Shown piece by piece: positions 11,725 to 23,905 of a stretch of DNA of 64,000 nt. Within the stretch, counting starts at the first letter, position 1. Every line of letters begins with the position of its first letter. The translations under genes and the position numbers were made by a program. The DNA lies in contig WACJ01000530.1 in the NCBI GenBank assembly GCA_008973525.1, forward strand, positions 372,001-436,000, written 5' to 3'. The notes beneath the pieces are model-generated. The model did no database searches, was not told where the DNA came from, and was given only the letters and a program-made list of their open reading frames with translations. Source of the stretch: Stenopsyche tienmushanensis (taxonomy: Eukaryota > Arthropoda > Insecta > Trichoptera > Stenopsychidae).

Positions 11725-11990
11725 GTGCAGAAGACTATTGTCAGAGTCAATCAGTGTTGATTCATGCAAAGTAGATCGGTCAAGTAAAATAAAATTGCTT
11801 TATAGTTGCTTCCGTGATCGTACAGATCATAGAAAAAGCCCTAAAAGAGGACGGAGTGGCCACAAGCTTCGTATGTCCAATCGGTCCACTTTTCGGATTG
11901 CTGATGTGACGAATGAGCGCCTTGCAATCGGACGCCATATTTGAACACGTCCTACATAACGATTATGAACTCTTATTATAAAATGCTGTA
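11725..11990 (-). mobile_element. LINE 3'-end fragment, partner of 6690-6965
   Basis: This copy is nearly identical in block order to 6690-6965, including the flanking 'tgttgattcatgcaaagtag' block and the 'acgattatgaa' end. The two are the best-preserved pair of this sub-family and could be used to date its activity. Confidence 0.65.
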
Positions 11991-12040
11991 AAGCTAATTC
12001 CTTCCTTAAAAGAAAATGGTAGCAAACAATAAGGATTCTA

Positions 12041-12330
12041 ATAAATAAAACTGAATTGGGTTATGTTCGTTCGAAATGCGCTGCCATACCGTTCATCGGA
12101 TTGCAATAAAATTTCGTCCATTTATTACTAAGGAATTTGCGAGTAACATAAGCATAGTCTAATATATAAAAATCAATGTTTGTTTGTCCGTATTTAATGC
12201 GCTGCCATACCGTTCATTCGATTGCGATAAAACATTGCCAACTTATTGTTTGCACTTTTCCAAATAATATAGGTATAGTACAATTAACTTACAGTAGATC
12301 TTATATATATAAAAATCAAGATTGGAAAAA
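12041..12330 (+). mobile_element. Helitron-like element, two-unit copy
   Basis: Units A and B occur in the family order, ending 'cttacagtagatcttatata' and then entering the start of the third segment ('taaaaatcaag'). After that the match is lost in a T-rich tract. Confidence 0.65.
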
Positions 12331-12464
12331 GCAAAATTGATTTTTTTTTTAATAATATTCTATTTATATTAAAATTCTAACTTTAATGATATATTATTGC
12401 AGTGCATGTTAAATAATATCTTTGTATATATTAAATAGCCTTGTTCAAGGGAAGATGTATTATT

Positions 12465-12520
12465 TCCGCCGGTTCCCAAGCGGTCTCGCAGCTGAGGTCT
12501 CTCTCCGATGAAATTAAACA
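12465..12520 (+). repeat. fragment of the hairpin-ended interspersed repeat
   Basis: 'ggtctcgcagctgaggtctc' followed by 'tctccg' matches the terminal part of the copy at 52558-52645 ('atctcgcagctgga...'). It is the shortest member of this family. Confidence 0.4.
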
Positions 12521-13509
12521 TCTTATTGAATTGATATTATTTCAATTGCAGCAGTTTTCTTGTGAAATTATTTAAAAATTGCCTTTAGCGATAAAATTAT
12601 GATATTAATTATGATGAAATTTCAACATTCTTCATGATTTTCTATCGTTTATCTTGTGGTAAATCGAAAAAAGTACGATTATTGTATACACATGTTACAC
12701 GCACAATAGAGTATAGATTCGATACGAAAGATTGTTCGTTGATTGTTTGCTAAAATGCTACAAATATGTCGCATTTGTGATAACATTTGGTTGATTTTAG
12801 GTTGGTTGATATCTTCTAATGTCGATCTAACAAGTGTTGTGCCATAAAGTCGCTGGATTGCTTTTTTTATCGACAACAATCTTTAAATCGCTAATGACGC
12901 ATTTAGAAGTGAAATGGCGACAGACTGGTCAAACAAGTTGAAGATATTAATGCGATTTGTAGAAAAAAAGACATGAATAAAAACAGCATCAAACACAAGG
13001 ACGATTGGGTTTGGAATTCATGGAATATTTCAAGAGCACACCTACAAATCTGCCCACAATTTTTCGTAGACTGTCGATCATATTTTGTTTTGAATCCGTC
13101 AAATTCTAGATTTTTTGAACTCGCTGTTAAAAATTTCCAGTAAAAGTGGTTATGCACATCTTCCAAAAATGGATGTTAAACTCTAGCATCGAGCGAAAGT
13201 CTTTTTGGGTCGATGCGCTTCATTGGAATAAGCGACGAAAAACGCGTCAATGCTACAAAAAAGCAGATAATTGTGATTGTAATGGTCCACAATTACGTTT
13301 TGATATCCATCATTTACTTATAACAAGAGCTGGTGGTTCAATTCTGGAACAAGTCGAGCGTAAATCGAAGGGTCATGGGATCCATTCCATCATGAGGACG
13401 ATTAAATCGTACCATTCATGTCTCCATTGGAACAGCATCAATGTAAATTCCAAACAAATCCAAGATATAAAGATGTATTTAATCAAATAAAAGAAAAAAA
13501 CGCGTTAAA
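12521..13509. other. stretch with unassigned frames
   Basis: A + strand frame of 114 codons (13146-13490) and opposing minus frames are open but have no recognisable motif. A degenerate transposase motif follows at once, so this may be a rotten DNA-transposon body, though I cannot show it. Confidence 0.3.
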
Positions 13510-13580
13510 AAAATATTATTTTGGCAGCCCTATTTCGTGGCTCGCATGATCTTCAGACCTGACACCATTGGATTTTGTCT
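13510..13580 (+). pseudogene. DDE transposase remnant, SPDLTPLDF motif
   Basis: The + strand reads FGSPISWLA, a stop, then SSDLTPLDFV. Many Tc1/mariner-superfamily transposases have WPARSPDLTPLDFFLWG, with the second catalytic Asp shortly upstream, and this looks like its remnant. Only about 20 residues align, so the family assignment is loose. Confidence 0.4.
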
Positions 13581-14388
13581 AGGGATGTGCAAAATAATTA
13601 ATTTACACGAAAAACAAAAAAATATAATCGTGACCCTGGCAAATTGATAACTATCCAAATTGAACAATTTAATGATTTGTATAACATGTATTATATTTTT
13701 GGAAAGCGTATAAATTAGAGATATTTTTAAAACTAAATTAAGTTCAAAATAATTATTAGTTTTTTATTTAGAGAATTTAGAAGTTGACATTTCTCAATCG
13801 TTTGCAAATTTTTCGTGTCTTTAAAAGCTCATAACTTATTTTATTTATATTGAATTGCCTAAAACAGTATTTTATTTAGATCAAAAATTTATTGCAAAAT
13901 ATAAAAACGGTTATTTCGTGCTATTATCATCACAGATAAATAAGTTATGATGGTTTAAAGATTAAATTTTGGGTATTTTTTTAAAATGTTGAAAAAAATT
14001 ATATTTCTACAACCCTGATACTTAGGACACAGGGCTTATGTGTGAAACATAGCAAATGATCTCCCCTAATCCCCCAAAAAATTTTTCAATTTATGTGCAA
14101 AACATTCCTGTATAATAGATTGTCCAGTCGAAAATGTCGTTTTTTTTTTAAATGAACGAGTTAAATTCAAACAAAAAATATGCTAATTAATTTCATCGAT
14201 AGAATGCATTCTCTTTCGATAAATACAACCTTTTCCCGTCTATTTAATTTATTTTTTATTGCGGAATTTAACGGGTTTTGATATAAAATATTTTATGAAT
14301 TTAAATAATGCTGCATTGATTTATTGATTGACTTTGTCCGTTTTCATAATATATACTAGGTTGTCTAATCCCTCTTTTTTTCGTTATC
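13581..14388. other. AT-rich stretch, nothing recognised
   Basis: Long A and T runs occur without a gene or a matched repeat. Confidence 0.35.
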
Positions 14389-14545
14389 GTTATGTTCAAG
14401 TATGGCATCCGATTGCGAGGCGCTCATTCGTCATATCAGCGGTCTGAAAAGCGGACCGATTGAGCATACAAACCTTATGGCTACTCTTTCGTCCGCTTTT
14501 AGGGTTTTTTTTTGCGGCATTTAGACACTTTCTATCATAGTATTT
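14389..14545 (+). mobile_element. LINE ORF2 3'-end fragment
   Basis: The + strand encodes ALIRHISGLKSGPIEHTNLM after 'ggcatccgattgcgaggcg', then a short Ser/Ala-rich tail. This is one of the clearest copies of the module that shows its protein-coding origin. Confidence 0.65.
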
Positions 14546-16385
14546 TTATACAACAGCATTTAAAATAGCTTTTTAGACCCGATTGAGGAGCTGGTTTCTT
14601 TATCTTCCCCTTTGAAATCCATTGTTTTTTTGCGTTTTTAATTTGAATACAACACCCACTTTTCATATCCAATCACAAGTGTGTTATTAAAGGGAATGAC
14701 TGAGACGCAACTGATGGTCAAAAAGTAAATATGAAAAACACGACATTTTCGACTGGACAATCTTATATGATGCGAATAAATTTGATCCACTTGCAAAATA
14801 AATTAAACATGTGCTGCCATCTATTGCGAAGAGCGCAAATCGATCGAATAAAATCATTCAATTTGTCTATATATTTTTATTACAATTTGAAAATAAATTA
14901 TATTAATAATCAATAAATATTATTTTATTTATATTAATCCTTTAATGTTCTATTTGGAGCAACATGATTCAAAATTTCCTTAGGGAACATGAAGAATTAC
15001 ATGGCTTATCACATAAATTCTATTTTAAATAATTTAAAAAATATAGATCTGGCTGGACCAACAGAGGTGTATGCGTTGCGCAACAGAGGATTTTACTTTT
15101 CGCCTTATTTCTTCAACGACTGTATCAAGACGCTTCTTATCCGATGCAATAAATATATTAACAATGAAGGCAATTAAATAGAAAAAAATAATATATTTTT
15201 TTATATTAATAATAAATTTAGGCAGAAAAATTCCGGCTTATATTTGATTACATCGCAAAATATTATGGGACTTTCAATTGCAGCAAAAAATGCATCGCAT
15301 TGAGTGAACTATACTTATATCTCAAGGCAATCTCCATTCGGATCTTTGAATGCAGCAGATTTATTGTATCTTTTAAATCGGATTTTATAAAGGCTTTATT
15401 ATGTGTTCAATTTGCATTTTATATCGAAAAAAAATAATATTAATTTGCATTGTTGCGTCAGTTTGTGCAGCACCCAATGATTTAGATCAATTGCAAAAAA
15501 TAACGTGGAAATAAATGATCTTGTTTTTTTAAAAAAAATATGTTACAAAAAAAACTCATTTTTATTTCACGATTTTATTGGTTGAGATGAATGCATGAGT
15601 GCAGAACCCAAATTCTGTACTTATGCTTCTTCCTTTACTTAAATTGAGGTCGATTTTCAAAAAGTACATCTTCATGATAGCGTTTATTTTCTTACGCTGC
15701 GGTTACGAGGCGTAGGCGGCGCTTCTGAGGAACGCCAGAACGAACCCCATTTTGAACTGAATTTCGGCTCAAATTACATTACGATTTGCTGACCTGAATC
15801 GATAATTTAATTCTGAATCGAATACGACCCAAAATTGAATAAGCTAGCCCTCCTATAACCTCTATTATATTTATATCCGACCTCCCTACTATTTTTTAAA
15901 TGTCATTTCGGCTGTTTCGCTTCATTGCAGAAAGCTTCGATTCTTCAAGAAACGTCAACCGTTCGCTGTCACGCGTAAGGCATCCATAGTGGCGTAGTTA
16001 GCCGAGTTTGGTCAATTTTTATGAATAAAATATTCAAACCAACTGTAACATGTTAATTCGATGGCAATCGAGACAAACTAGTTTCAAAGTATCGCATTGT
16101 AAATCAAAAACTATTAATGCGCGTGCTCAAGTGCACTTAAATCAAAACGTTTATCTTTAAAATCAATAGATAACCATAGAATTATCTAAGCATGAACTGC
16201 TTTGGCTATCTATATCGAACTCATTATCAATGTCTTGACGGACAGCCCTCATATAACGCTTCAAATATAACCCGGAATTTCGCTGTACAAATTTATCAGT
16301 AATAGATAAAAATACAAATGGAATGTCTTTTTACATAGTTAAATATAGTTACATAACGGTGTTAGTCTGAGCACATTTAATTCTT
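14546..16385. other. non-coding stretch, nothing firmly recognised
   Basis: Two short + frames (14731-14916, 14989-15177) are AT-driven and unassigned. 'gccctcctataac' near 15850 and 'gccctcatataacgc' near 16240 resemble ends of the TA-flanked MITE at 23.9 kb, but have no inverted partner. Confidence 0.35.
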
Positions 16386-16500
16386 CAGATTAACGGCGAC
16401 CGTTATCGGTTGGGTAGAGACGCGCAGGTGGCGAGATTCGGTTAACCTTGGCTGTGGGAGGTCGTCCTTCCTGCAGCCAGATCTCTCTCTCGTGTGGAAT
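16386..16500 (+). repeat. hairpin-ended interspersed repeat
   Basis: The end of the unit is a stem with 'ggctgtgggagg' on one side and 'ccttcctgcagcc' on the other, followed by 'agatctctctctcgtg'. The same terminus recurs near 40.9, 50.4, 55.0 and 62.4 kb. The class is unknown. A SINE or LINE 3' end is possible. Confidence 0.55.
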
Positions 16501-16861
16501 AAATAGTAATTTAGAAAAGATAATTTTTCTATTCGCCCGTCTATTCCCATCCATTTATTTAGAAAATTTCACATAATTTTACGCCGTTGTTTACGAGAAA
16601 ACGAATAAATACGCGTTGCGCAACAGATTATGCTACTTATTTCTTTAGCGATGGAATAAATGCATTTATAATAAATTTTATATTTTCATTTATCTATAAT
16701 TACTAACAAAATTCCGGTTTATATTTGAATCACCCTTGTCTGTCTAAGAAAAACATGTTTTTTGAAAAAACGATATTTGTAAACATGACCTTTTGGTGTT
16801 TTTATCTACATTTAAAAGTAAAACTATAACGGTTTGATCATGTTTAAAATCTTATTTTTAT

Positions 16862-16890
16862 ATTAGTAGGACCCGAAAATATTCGCGTTT
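16862..16890 (+). repeat. solo terminal sequence of the GGACCCGAAA MITE
   Basis: 'taggacccgaaaatattcg' matches the terminal inverted repeat of the complete 142-bp element at 29299-29440. No opposite end is seen nearby. Confidence 0.45.
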
Positions 16891-16924
16891 TTAATACAAA
16901 AAATGTTCAAATTTACAAACAACG

Positions 16925-16980
16925 AAAAATTTATATACAACATTATATTAAGTATAATATAATGTTGTATATAAATTTTT
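16925..16980. repeat. perfect 26-bp inverted repeat with 4-nt loop
   Basis: The arms 16925-16950 and 16955-16980 are exact reverse complements separated only by 'agta'. The arms start with 'aaaaatttatatacaac'. The DNA could extrude a cruciform and a transcript would form a 26-bp hairpin. It lies about 35 bp from the solo MITE terminus. Confidence 0.9.
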
Positions 16981-17034
16981 AAAAATAATAAGAGTATAAT
17001 TCCCTTTATTATTCAGCATATGTTCCCATCGCTT

Positions 17035-17110
17035 TGGCACCCATCCTACTCCATAACACCTATCCTATTCGTTTTTTCGACTAGTTTCAAATGCATTTGC
17101 ACAGCAATCC
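17035..17110 (-). repeat. fragment of the sequence flanking LINE copies at 40 and 42 kb
   Basis: 'cctatcctattcgtttt' and 'agtttcaaatgc' match 'ccatcctattcgtttt' and 'agttttaaatgc' at 42328-42370 and similar sequence at 40290. It is a stray piece of that composite. Confidence 0.45.
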
Positions 17111-17446
17111 ATGAAAATCTGATTGAGACCCACTGGCTTGACATTATAATGCACTTTTGCATCATTTCCGCATTGCAAAAATTAACATTAAACCCATTTA
17201 AATATGATTTTATCCACAATCGATTTGCTAAAACTTGTTTGGAAATGTGACTCATTAGACATTGTAACAAATGTGTTAACACAGATGTGTCTTATTTCAT
17301 GTGACCTTAATGGCCACCTTCTTTGACTGTTATTTATGATCATTTCGGCTATTGAAAACAATTTTGATTTGTATTTGTTCAATTGAAAACTATTTGGTCA
17401 GATGAAAATTTAATTCTGCACATAAAAAAACACTCAACGAACAGCA

Positions 17447-17470
17447 ATGAACGCCTACGTAGGCGTTCAT
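17447..17470. repeat. perfect 24-bp palindrome
   Basis: The sequence is its own reverse complement without a spacer, centred on 'cctacgtagg'. It is followed by 'actctctct'. Related 'gtgcatactctc' sequences occur near 35873 and 45937, so it may be the tip of a small dispersed element. Confidence 0.8.
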
Positions 17471-19096
17471 ACTCTCTCTGGATCACTGATATGATCGAAT
17501 TTTCATATGAAAATCTATGCCAGATGTACAGATATCGAATTTAATTAAATCCATCATTCTGTCAGATGTCGATGTGATAATTGAGAGATTCCAGTATTAG
17601 AATTAACAAAGTGTATTAAAAGATAAGTCTGATAATTTTCGCAATATAAATAGATAACATTATTTGACTCAGAAATGCTATAAACAGATCGGATTCATAA
17701 TATTATTAAGATAACCTGATTAATAGATTAAATTCTCAGCGTGTTTTATACTCATTTACCATAATTTAAACCTGTCTGAAAAGATTTTCTATTAAAATTT
17801 TCACGGAAATGCGTTTTTAAAATAACTATTTTATTGAGAAATAGGTGCTGTATCAAAGCGACGGCTTTTGTTAATCTGATATTGCGAATTTTAAATAGAA
17901 AATCGCTCGAAATCGCAGCAAATAATTTCATTCTTCCATATCAATCAGTAAATTAACGCGGAGAACCGTTATATTTAGAATTAATTGCACATTGACGCTG
18001 TGCAAATTTAAAACATCGAACAGTGGCTCTCAACATTTGGAATAAATGCCATTTAATTCGACAGGAATATTAAAAAAAATATATTAATACTTTTTGATTA
18101 TTATATCGGGGTGATTTCGCAATAAATTCATGCAATTCTGCTTCTTTCGTAAAATTGATATAATTCTTAAACTAATCAATAGATTTAAACTAAATTTTAA
18201 TGAGACTTATACAAGAGTATACTGCATTGATATATTTAAATAGAATAGTGGTTTTCAATTAAAAATCATCATCATCACGCGTTACATGGATTACATGAGT
18301 TTAAAAGCGTTAAAAAGTACATGTACTTTCTTTAATTTTTTTTAAACATAAAAACATACATATTTTATTCAAATTTTAAAAAATATAAAAGAACAACATT
18401 TAAGCATTATTTAATAAAATTTTCATTTAAAAATATTGAAAATTCAGTTATTTAAACTCAATTTTCGGAGAATCCCTAAAAATCATGATTGCTTTATATG
18501 AAATCAAATATATAAATGTATTCTGTTATATAGTTGAATTTAACTTGTGATTAAATGATGGTATTTAAACAAAATATTAAATTTAAATTTTTAGCACAGT
18601 TGTATGCAAAAAGGTATAATTTTTGGTCAAATTTACGCCATGTATTGTCTTGTAAAATAAGTTATGATTGAGGAAAATATTTTTTATAGCTACAATCATT
18701 AGTAAATCTTATCTAGAAGAAGTATGCAAAATTTCAATAAGATCTGTGTGTTAGTTTTTGAGATATCGTCTCCACCAATTTAAAAAATAGAGTTTAAAAT
18801 GCGACATTTTCAGCCGGACGAGTTTAAAGACCAGAATTTCAAAAGGCTCTCTCTCCTAGAGTTTTAATCCAATTGATTCGAAACTTTAGGAAACTATTCT
18901 TGAATATCTTTTAAATCTTGAGGGTTGATCAACAGAATCTTTATAAATGTATTTTATCGGAAGAATGAATCACATGTGGTACCATCAGCTAATCGCGATT
19001 GATATGGATCTGATTCACATGTTGTATCATCAGCTATTATAGAGGAAAATTATTATTAAACACTTTAATTAGTGATTTTAAATCAAGTTTAATTAT
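17471..19096. other. AT-rich stretch, nothing recognised
   Basis: No gene, RNA or matched repeat was seen here. Confidence 0.35.
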
Positions 19097-19205
19097 AGGA
19101 TGCGGCAGGGAAACTTCCTTATTTTAAACGTGTTCCCTAAAGCGACAGTTATTCAGAAAATAATTAAATGGCACTCATTCGAAAGAACAAGATATAACAT
19201 TTTTT
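19097..19205 (+). repeat. copy 1 of a ~110-bp repeat
   Basis: 'ggatgcggcagggaaacttc' and 'aatggcactcatt' blocks recur in order at 62630-62735, as 'ggatgtggcatggaaacttc' and 'aatggcactcatt'. The origin is unknown. Confidence 0.55.
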
Positions 19206-19363
19206 ATTATGTAAGCTCAATATATTTTTTAAATAATCTGGATTCGAAAGCGAATCTTTACATATTGAGGACTCAGATTTAATCCAATTTCATAGATTTT
19301 TTTTTTAGTTGTGTGACATGCAACTTCAACAGCTGCGAGACTCCGATCGCGAGAACCCCCGAA

Positions 19364-19640
19364 ATTGGCGAACTTAGGCGACGCCTAGGGGTAGTAACTG
19401 TCTAATCTATGTATAAAAATATACAGTACTTATATATATTTCAAATTTTTACAATAACCTTTTCCTACCGGTGTTGTATTTACTACACATCGACTCTAAT
19501 AATGGTAATATCGATATGAAATATGATAGATACGAGGTTCAAAATTTTTGTATTCCTCCGTAATACAATTACGAATCATATTAAAGTATTATAGTATATA
19601 AGTATTCATCTGCAGCGACGGAAAAAAATAGTTTGTCGTG
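19364..19640 (+). repeat. CTACCGGTG-family interspersed repeat
   Basis: It carries the blocks 'ggcgaacttaggcgacgcct', 'actgtctaatctatg', 'ctaccggtgttgtatttact', 'atcgatatgaaatat', 'attcctccgtaataca' and 'gcagcgacgga'. Four further copies (21.8, 22.3, 37.0, 40.5 kb) are all in the same orientation. No inverted termini or coding capacity are apparent. Confidence 0.65.
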
Positions 19641-20839
19641 AAATCGGGAATTTTGAAATTTTATTTATGAACAATGCAGACGAATACAGTGTAAATGTTG
19701 ATTTTCGAAACAGTTTTTTTCGCGCATACTTGCATACGAATTATCTTTATTTGATGAAGATATCAAACTTCTCAGAATTCGAGCAATGGACGCATGTTGA
19801 TTTTCCTGCATTAGTCACAGATTGAGTTCAGATGCACACAAGCGTGGGTTATTGAACCGCGAGCGATAATTCTGATGTCGCATTTTTGGAAGAATGTTGA
19901 CTTTCACTGAGTCGCTGATTGGAGTCATCAAATGGAATCGAATTAATCTCGGCGCAATCAAGAGATTCGGATTGAGATCAAGCAATTGGGCGAGCACGAA
20001 ACGAGGAGCCATCATCAAGTCCAGTGACCGAATCCTTTTCCAAAAATCATGTAGACCAGATCGAAGTGATTTACGACTGTCCATCTACGTAATAACACGT
20101 CTGGCCCACTTGATCAAATTAAACTTTACACATGAACGAGACAATCCAGCGTGGCCAATCGGAATGGCGGTGCTCCGTTATGAAAATTGACAATCGGACA
20201 CCATCGACATTTGCCAATTCGATTTTGTACAATAAGCCTTAGATGATTTTACATTAAAGAATCGATTGCCATTATCTTAAAGTGCATTTAATGCCTTTAT
20301 CCTATTGTTTTAGCCAAAAAACCGATTTGACCCCATACACATTCGACACAAAGCATCCAAATCATTTTTCCAATAAAAGCGCAGTTCTTTGCTTTGTTAA
20401 AATTAATTATACAACGTGATAATTCGCCGTGGCTATTGTCAGCCATTCGTGAAAACCGTAAGTGCTTTGACCGTGAATATGCACATTAATGTTGGCGTTT
20501 ATGCGCGTGAATGTTAAGCATCTGTATTTTATCTCTCAGCCAAGGGGCACTGATTATGATCATACTTGGGATGTTTTTCTTTGTGTACTGTTTAATTCAT
20601 ATTTCTCAGATTCGCCGACGGAATTTGCTTCCGTTACACGATCACAACATACCGTAAATAAAACGAGAATACAATTTGTTTTCTATTTGGGGCGCATGTG
20701 GGTATACACGAGCGGTTCAACTGCGAGACTTCGAGATGACGATCCATGACTTATTCTGTCGTTCTTTGGAGCTTAAAAACTACGTAACTGAATAAGAAGA
20801 CTCTTATTTATGCCAAAAGACTGTCTAAAAAATAATAAA
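19641..20839. other. non-coding stretch, unassigned frames
   Basis: Opposing frames at 19815-20190 and a + frame at 20489-20749 show no domain. A 'ctgcgagacttcgag' piece near 20720 belongs to the hairpin-ended repeat family in reverse. Confidence 0.35.
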
Positions 20840-20844
20840 AATAA

Positions 20845-21004
20845 AAAAAGTCATTTTTGGATTTATACGTTTCAATTTTTTAAATTTATTTGACATGACA
20901 TTTTGACATACATCTGGTAGAAACGATAGATGCATATATTAACAATATTTACATTAAATTTGTAAGTAAATCAATCGATTTAAATTTGTGATATCATGTC
21001 AACC
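20845..21004 (-). repeat. partial copy of the ~305-bp GGTTGACA repeat
   Basis: It ends with 'gatatcatgtcaacc' and the external 'gtgttgaaaaaagtag' typical of minus copies. The inner part is shortened and the other inverted end is missing. Confidence 0.55.
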
Positions 21005-21172
21005 GTGTTGAAAAAAGTAGTTTCGAAAATGTTTTTTGAAAATATACACTAATATATTAATAATATTATAATATATATATTATAATAAAATAATATAATG
21101 CCTCTGTATAATATATTATATCAAAAATCACATGATTTTAAGCCTGAGTGGGGGAAAAAGTGTAAAAACAAA

Positions 21173-21211
21173 ATGTCGAGACAGGCTCGACATAGGACCT
21201 CGAAGAATTAA
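21173..21211 (-). repeat. decayed piggyBac-like terminus
   Basis: 'ctcgacataggacc' leading to TTAA at about 21208 parallels 'ctcgacataggaccgg...TTAA' at 42606-42644. In reverse, both read inward from TTAA to GGTCCTATGTCGAG, as expected for piggyBac-type ends. No opposite terminus was found. Confidence 0.4.
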
Positions 21212-21269
21212 TATACTTTTTTTTAGTATTATAAACATATATTAATAAAATTATAAGTAAATCTGATTT

Positions 21270-21386
21270 ACAATCATGTAATATTGTTCAAATAATCAAT
21301 TAATTTGATTTAAAGCAACTATATCGCTTGGGGAACATACCAGGGAACTGTTTTTGAGCATTACAAAAACGTTTTTGATATATTAA
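21270..21386 (+). repeat. copy 2 of the ~125-bp repeat
   Basis: Partner of 7591-7716, sharing 'acaatcatgtaatattgttc', 'cagggaactgtttttgag' and 'aaaacgtttttgat'. Confidence 0.6.
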
Positions 21387-21779
21387 ATGGATATTGTACG
21401 CTGAGTACAGGAAGATTATGTAATTATCTTTTAAAATCAACTACGAAATTAATAATAATTTATATTTTTCTTATATTTGTGACCTTAAAAATTAATCAGA
21501 GTAGAATGCGAAGGTACGTGATCATACGGTGTCGGAAATATCTCTTTGAATTCGTTCTAACAGACGAACAAGTGTATAATCTATCAAGATAATCAAATGT
21601 ATTCTTATCACGCCTTGTGTAATGCGATGTTTTTATTTAAAAAAATTGCAATGAATGACTATTTTTTTAATAAATGTAATGCGTTATAAACTTAATAATT
21701 TGCTTATTGAATATGCATATATGTAAAATGCGTTCCGAGATTGTAGTCTGAGAGACTAATGATGAGTGATCTATGTTTA
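21387..21779. other. AT-rich stretch, nothing recognised
   Basis: No gene or shared repeat is visible. Confidence 0.35.
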
Positions 21780-21872
21780 AGCTTTCCCTACCGGTGATGT
21801 ATTTACTACACCCCGACTCTAATAATGGGAATATCGATATGAAATATAATAGATAAGGGGTTCAGAATTTCA
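21780..21872 (+). repeat. partial CTACCGGTG-family repeat
   Basis: Only the central blocks are present ('ctaccggtgatgtatttact' to 'ttcagaattt'), after which the sequence diverges. Confidence 0.6.
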
Positions 21873-22309
21873 TATGGTGTACCAAATTAATTATTTAATA
21901 CTGCCATTTGAGGATTAAAATGCTTGAAGTTGTGGACACAAAAATTGGATGATATTGATAAGACCAAAGCAATTTTAAATCCACATAATTTCTTAGCGCT
22001 ATAAAAGTGATTAAGATATTAGCAGATAACACGTTGATTCAATTTATAACAACTCACAGGGCAATTTTCTGCACGATAGATTTATTTCACATTAAATTCA
22101 CGGTAATCTTACTAATAATCATATTAAAAATATGCAATGTTGCATTGAAATGCAGATTTTTTCCCGAGCAAACGTATACATATTTAGCTTTCTAATCTTT
22201 ATTGAGTGCTGTTATAGACAGTGTCAATAGCTCGAAATCGCTTCAAAAGCGGATACAAAATGGATGTTAAAAGTGTCATTGTCGATTGAATAAGTGTTAA
22301 TATTTTTTA

Positions 22310-22535
22310 AATTTTTATATTAACCTTTCCCTACCGGTGATGTATTTACTACACATCGACTCTAATAATGGGAATATCGATATGAAATATAATAGATACG
22401 GAGTTCAGAATTTTTGTATTCCTCCAGTAATATAATTACGAATCACATCAAAGCATTATATTGTGTAAGTATTCAGCTGCAGCGATGGAAATAAATTATT
22501 TGTCGGAAAATCGGGAACTCGTAATTTTGGCTCGG
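22310..22535 (+). repeat. CTACCGGTG-family interspersed repeat
   Basis: It holds the central and 3' blocks, including 'gcagcgatggaaataaat' and 'tcggaaaatcgggaa'. It is slightly shorter at the 5' side than the 40.5-kb copy. Confidence 0.65.
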
Positions 22536-22617
22536 GATTGGATTCTTTCATTCTATTTAAAAATGGACTATTTCGCATGGTCGCATTAACCAAAAGACCG
22601 CAAAGTAATTCCAGACA

Positions 22618-23060
22618 TAGAAAACAGTCCCCTGTATCGATTTTTTTGAGCTTTGACGAAAATGCTCAATATTTCCTAAAGAAATGGAAATATTTTTGAT
22701 TCATATGTGTTTTTTTTAAAGGGGATTACTACTTTTTTCAAGACGGTTGACAAGATATCTCAAGTTTTATTGAAGCGATTTGCTTGTAATTTGATATTTA
22801 ATTTTTTTATATAATATTTTATTGCTCCTACCAGAATTATGTCAAAATTTTATTTTAAACTATCTTAAAAAAATTAAAACCCTAAAAAAATGAATTCCAA
22901 AAATGACTTACATTTAAACAATCGCCATTTTATGAAAATACAATTATTTTATATTGTTTAAGGTAGGGACTATAGCCAAATTTTTACTTATTGAGAATAT
23001 ATTTTGGTTTTTATATTTTTAATAACTATAAAGGATGAAATCGTGTCAACCAGGATACAT
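22618..23060 (+). repeat. ~305-bp GGTTGACA repeat with CAGTCCCCTG flank
   Basis: The core 22745-23051 begins 'ggttgacaagatatc' and ends 'aaatcgtgtcaacc', giving roughly 12-bp inverted repeats. The interior has 'ccta(c/t)caga', 'aattccaaaaatgact', 'caatcgccatttt' and 'ggtagggactatag' blocks. A leader from 'cagtcccctg' (22623) through 'cctaaagaaatggaaatat' is shared with the 31.4-kb copy, so the true element extends beyond the inverted repeats. Confidence 0.65.
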
Positions 23061-23905
23061 CCTTTTTTTTGCCATGTATAAATTTTGTATGGGTGTCTAA
23101 TTTTCTATAGCGTTTTGTTTGTATAGCTACAAACATTGTCGATTTATCAATTTCTCCGATGATGACCTGTTTTCAAGATGCAGTCTCGCGTTTGACATCA
23201 TTACCGATTTGGGTCTCATTTTCATTTGGTCTGACGAACACAAGAGATTGTCTTATCACGCCCTATTATCTCTAATGACTTGGTCCATACACACTCGTGA
23301 CACACTAAGAGTCATCTTCTAATACAAATCGTGACGATTCCCCCTAATGACGGCGATATTTCACTAGGGTCAATGATGACCTGGATGCAATTATAATTGA
23401 TGAAGGATTTAATTGGAAGCCAAAAATATGTCAAATACCACGCAGCATATTCCAGATAATCATAGCAATCTATATTAAATTAGATAATACTGAGGATGCA
23501 CGTATTTATTATCAATTCAGATAGAATAAACTGTCAAATCGCATGCATCGATCGTCGATACCAATAGATCATAATCAGAGATTGACCAAAATTGATCATT
23601 TTCTCCACGCAGTCATCCATTAAATCCATCCATGTAATGTTGCTTTTCTTTAAATGTGAAAGGCTTACAACGAATGTTGTCGAATTCCGACGCAACAATG
23701 AATGATACAACGGTATATGGATAATTTAAAAATAACTTCTTTTATAATTCAACCTTTCCAACGTGAGTGGCCACAATTTATAAAGTGCTGAAAGTGTTCA
23801 AAATTACATTGTATCGGTGTTGTGTTATATTATCGAACACGAATCGATGAAGCATCCATCGGTATGATCGAAAAATGCTTGTATTCAATCGAAATACGCA
23901 AAATA
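23061..23905. other. non-coding stretch, nothing recognised
   Basis: No domain-bearing frame or matched repeat was seen. Confidence 0.35.
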
